The position numbers were made by a program, and so were the translations under genes. Source: JANQUM01 sp047630355 (GTDB lineage Bacteria > Bacteroidota > Bacteroidia > Cytophagales > Spirosomataceae). From it: a stretch of 27,930 nt of DNA. The notes beneath the pieces are model-generated. The model ran no database searches, was not told the origin of the DNA, and saw only the letters and a list, made by a program, of their open reading frames with translations. Positions 25,868 through 27,930 of this stretch are shown one piece after another (the first letter of the stretch is position 1; each line of letters begins with the position of its first letter). The DNA lies in contig JBLHXN010000039.1 in assembly GCA_047630355.1 (NCBI GenBank), positions 1-27,930 of the forward strand, given 5' to 3'.

Positions 25868-27403
25868 ATGAATCCCATCGTTTACCTTATCCAAGCCAAC
25901 CTGTTTTTGCTCCTTTTCTACGGGTTTTACGTGCTCTTTCTTCGCAAAGAAACGTTCAATAATCTCAATCGGGGTTACCTGGTCATTGCCGCAATTACGG
26001 CTTTTACCGTTCCGTTTTTACAGTCGGATTTGGTGCGTTCGTGGTTCGTGACGAAACAGGTAAACGAAGTTATTTACACGGCTTACTCTCCCGAAATGGT
26101 TGTATTTTCCACTGCATCAGAAGCTCCCATTTTATGGATGAATGTCTTACGGTTTATCTACTTAGGCGTAGCTGCTTTTTTATGTGTTCGGTTGATTATC
26201 AGTATTTTAATGACAAATAATTTGTTTAGTAATTTCTCGGAAACCGTTGGTGGAGCATTTTCTTTTTTCGGAAAAATAGTGGTGGACGAAAACCTTGAAG
26301 GGCGTGATACTATTTACCGCCACGAAGAAATTCACAGCAAGCATTTACACTCCGCCGACGTGATTTTATTTGAGCTCATTACCATCATTTGCTGGTTTAA
26401 TCCGGTCGTTTACTTTTACCGGAACGCCGTTCGGAATATTCACGAATTTATCGCTGACGAATTAGCAAGTCATACCGTAGCCGACAAGGGAGTTTACGCC
26501 ACGCTGTTGTTTAGTCAGCAGTTTAAAATTTCCCCCTCAGTATTAATGAATAGCTTCTATAAACCCGCTACGTTAAAATTACGGGTCGAAATGCTTTTGA
26601 AGAACCGCTCAAAGAAAACGGCGTTAATGAAATACGGGTTAATAGCTCCGCTGTTTTTGTTGATGATTGTGCTTGCTTCGGCAACCGTAATCGACAAAGA
26701 AGGATTAGAAGAAATTGCCGAATCTGTAGAAGTGCCATTGACGGAATTACCCTCGATTAATAATTTATCACTGCTGTCAATAGATAAAGTAAACCAAACT
26801 ACAAGGGAGATTGAGGGTTACGTAAAAAACTTAAATGGCACTCCGTTGGCGGGAGCGGTAATAACTAAAAAAGGGAGTTCTGAGGGTACAGTAACCGATA
26901 AAAATGGATACTTTAAACTTAATGTAAGCGAAGAAAATAGCTCGTTAATATTCTTTTTTGTTGGATTTAAAACACGGGAAATCAACATTGAGGGTATTAC
27001 GGAAGTAACTGTCCAGATGAATAGTCAGGAAAATATGCTTGACGAAATGATAGTCGTTTCAGCACGTGATTCGAAAATTAAAGGTGAAGAGATCTTCACA
27101 ACCGTCGAAGAGCAACCTGAGTTTCCGGGAGGTGTAGAGCAGATGTATAAATACATTGGTCAAAATTTGAAATACCCAGAAGCCGCTCAACGAGACAATG
27201 TACAGGGTAAAGTATTTGTGAAATTCGTAGTAACAAAAGATGGTGATATCGGAGAAATTAAAACCTTAAAAGGCATTGGTCATGGCTGTGAGGAGGAGGT
27301 AGCTCGTATATTAGCTAATATGCCAACTTGGAAACCTGGCCAGCAAGACGGTGAGAAAGTTAATGTTTATTACACCATGCCAATTAACTTTCTACTGGAA
27401 TAA
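25868..27403 (+). CDS. M56 (BlaR1-like) membrane metallopeptidase with carboxypeptidase-regulatory and TonB C-terminal domains
   Basis: 511 aa. Hydrophobic helices lie near 5-25, 36-52, 92-116, 164-184 and 255-273. The zinc motif HEEIH (152-156) and the family-typical NIHEFIADELAS (190-201) place the protease domain on the cytoplasmic side. After the last helix come a CarboxypepD-regulatory-like domain (about 315-385; GYVKNLNGTPLAGAVITKKG), a TonB-box-like segment LDEMIVVSAR (391-400) and a TonB C-terminal domain (about 417-511; PEFPGGVEQMYKYIGQNLKYP and YTMPINF end). BlaR1 normally ends in a penicillin-binding sensor; here it is replaced, so the signal is probably envelope- or TonB-related rather than beta-lactam. 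By family precedent it cleaves the BlaI-type repressor encoded 2 nt upstream. Confidence 0.9.
   Translation: MNPIVYLIQANLFLLLFYGFYVLFLRKETFNNLNRGYLVIAAITAFTVPFLQSDLVRSWFVTKQVNEVIYTAYSPEMVVFSTASEAPILWMNVLRFIYLGVAAFLCVRLIISILMTNNLFSNFSETVGGAFSFFGKIVVDENLEGRDTIYRHEEIHSKHLHSADVILFELITIICWFNPVVYFYRNAVRNIHEFIADELASHTVADKGVYATLLFSQQFKISPSVLMNSFYKPATLKLRVEMLLKNRSKKTALMKYGLIAPLFLLMIVLASATVIDKEGLEEIAESVEVPLTELPSINNLSLLSIDKVNQTTREIEGYVKNLNGTPLAGAVITKKGSSEGTVTDKNGYFKLNVSEENSSLIFFFVGFKTREINIEGITEVTVQMNSQENMLDEMIVVSARDSKIKGEEIFTTVEEQPEFPGGVEQMYKYIGQNLKYPEAAQRDNVQGKVFVKFVVTKDGDIGEIKTLKGIGHGCEEEVARILANMPTWKPGQQDGEKVNVYYTMPINFLLE
27116..27386 (+). repeat. Duplicated TonB-domain segment, copy 1 (copy 2 at 27660-27930)
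   Basis: The 271 bp here align without gaps to 27660-27930 (offset 544). The three differences are TAT/TAC, GAT/GAC and ATT/ATC, all third-position transitions and silent. The similarity begins abruptly at the codon before GAGTTTCCGGGAGG and reaches the window end, so the right boundary is unknown. Confidence 0.95.
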
Positions 27404-27424
27404 CCCTTTTAGCGGTCACAGACG

Positions 27425-27439
27425 GGGTCGCCCAGACCC
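27425..27439. other. Intercistronic hairpin before the TonB lipoprotein gene
   Basis: GGGTC-gccca-GACCC, a 5-bp G/C-rich stem, in the 100-nt gap between the M56 and lipoprotein genes. With no T-run following, it is more likely an mRNA-processing or attenuating structure than a full terminator. I see no promoter or second operator dyad in this gap. Confidence 0.35.
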
Positions 27440-27503
27440 GAAAGCGGTTGAAGTTTGCTCTCTGAAATTTTATTCAAGTATTCAAACCTAAACAATTATA
27501 ATC

Positions 27504-27930
27504 ATGAAAAAAGTACTTTTATCTCTATTGGTTGTTGGCTCTTTGATGAGTTGCGAAAACCTGTTAAATGACGGTGAACTAATGCAAGCTGCTCAAGAAA
27601 CCGAGGAAGTTAAACTTGCCAACGTGGAAGGTGAAATTTTAACTTTTGTTGAAGTAGCTCCTGAGTTTCCGGGAGGTGTAGAGCAGATGTACAAATACAT
27701 TGGTCAAAATTTGAAATACCCAGAAGCCGCTCAACGAGACAATGTACAGGGTAAAGTATTTGTGAAATTCGTAGTAACAAAAGACGGTGATATCGGAGAA
27801 ATCAAAACCTTAAAAGGCATTGGTCATGGCTGTGAGGAGGAGGTAGCTCGTATATTAGCTAATATGCCAACTTGGAAACCTGGCCAGCAAGACGGTGAGA
27901 AAGTTAATGTTTATTACACCATGCCAATTA
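27504..27930 (+). CDS. TonB C-terminal-domain lipoprotein (partial, runs off the window)
   Basis: 142 residues are visible and the gene continues past the edge. MKKVLLSLLVVGSLMSC gives a lipobox (LMSC, Cys17), so the protein is lipid-anchored rather than held by a TM helix. A short acidic linker (18-50) leads to a TonB C-terminal domain from about residue 53 (PEFPGGVEQMYKYIGQNLKY). The visible domain is identical in protein sequence to that of the preceding M56 protein and differs by three silent bases in 271 bp. It probably belongs to the same operon. Possible roles: a TonB-like partner or competitor for receptors, or an output of the BlaI circuit. Start: the only ATG giving the lipobox. Confidence 0.85.
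   Translation, partial: MKKVLLSLLVVGSLMSCENLLNDGELMQAAQETEEVKLANVEGEILTFVEVAPEFPGGVEQMYKYIGQNLKYPEAAQRDNVQGKVFVKFVVTKDGDIGEIKTLKGIGHGCEEEVARILANMPTWKPGQQDGEKVNVYYTMPI

Noticed and set aside
25868..27403. Reading the M56 gene as a beta-lactam sensor BlaR1
   Set aside because: There is no penicillin-binding domain (no SxxK/KTG-type serine sensor); the C-terminal part is regulatory plus TonB domain.

Overview
The window comes from a Bacteroidota chromosome, most likely the Cytophagales (Spirosomaceae-like). The evidence is a SusC/SusD pair, a GLPGLI-family protein, a type IX secretion plug-like protein, a BlaI/M56-TonB cassette, and promoters of the Bacteroidota type (TTTG, about 19-21 nt, TAnnTTTG). 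Species cannot be fixed by eye. I see no tRNA, rRNA, CRISPR array, complete insertion sequence, phage genes or replication origin.

Layout. 1-3.9 kb (+): a small secreted Cys-containing peptide, a GLPGLI-family protein and a carboxypeptidase-regulatory-domain outer-membrane barrel that starts at a TTG overlapping the GLPGLI stop. 3.9-7.5 kb (-): a DUF5103/T9SS plug-like protein and an ABC-F translation-factor ATPase, separated by a block of small palindromes. 7.7-13.2 kb (-): an orphan SusC-SusD-lipoprotein operon with a strong terminator. 13.2-15.6 kb: a long AT-rich gap, then a bacterial eRF1-like (baeRF) ribosome-associated protein and an atypical SDR. 15.9-17.3 kb (-): a CotH-family lipoprotein decayed by three indels and one in-frame stop. 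17.5-20.4 kb (+): a two-domain M16 peptidase with promoter and terminator, followed by a second palindrome block. 20.7-24.1 kb (-): meaB followed by an RND/MMPL exporter. 24.2-25.4 kb (+): a 73-aa unknown protein tightly followed by a haloalkane-dehalogenase-like hydrolase. 25.4-27.9 kb (+): a BlaI repressor, an M56 sensor peptidase with carboxypeptidase-regulatory and TonB domains, and a TonB-domain lipoprotein cut by the window end.

The most informative part is the right end. A 38-bp near-perfect dyad lies over a textbook Bacteroidota promoter directly before blaI, so autoregulation is likely. The membrane peptidase downstream has no penicillin-sensor domain. It instead carries a SusC-like N-terminal module (regulatory domain plus TonB-box-like segment) joined to a TonB C-terminal domain. 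That TonB domain is repeated in the next gene with only three differences in 271 bp, all synonymous. Together they look like an envelope-sensing circuit tied to TonB-dependent transport rather than classical beta-lactam sensing; this is inference.

A second recurrent signal is a set of small palindromes with the same 5-bp arm / 3-nt loop / 5-bp arm geometry, clustered in two intergenic regions. They resemble REP-type elements.
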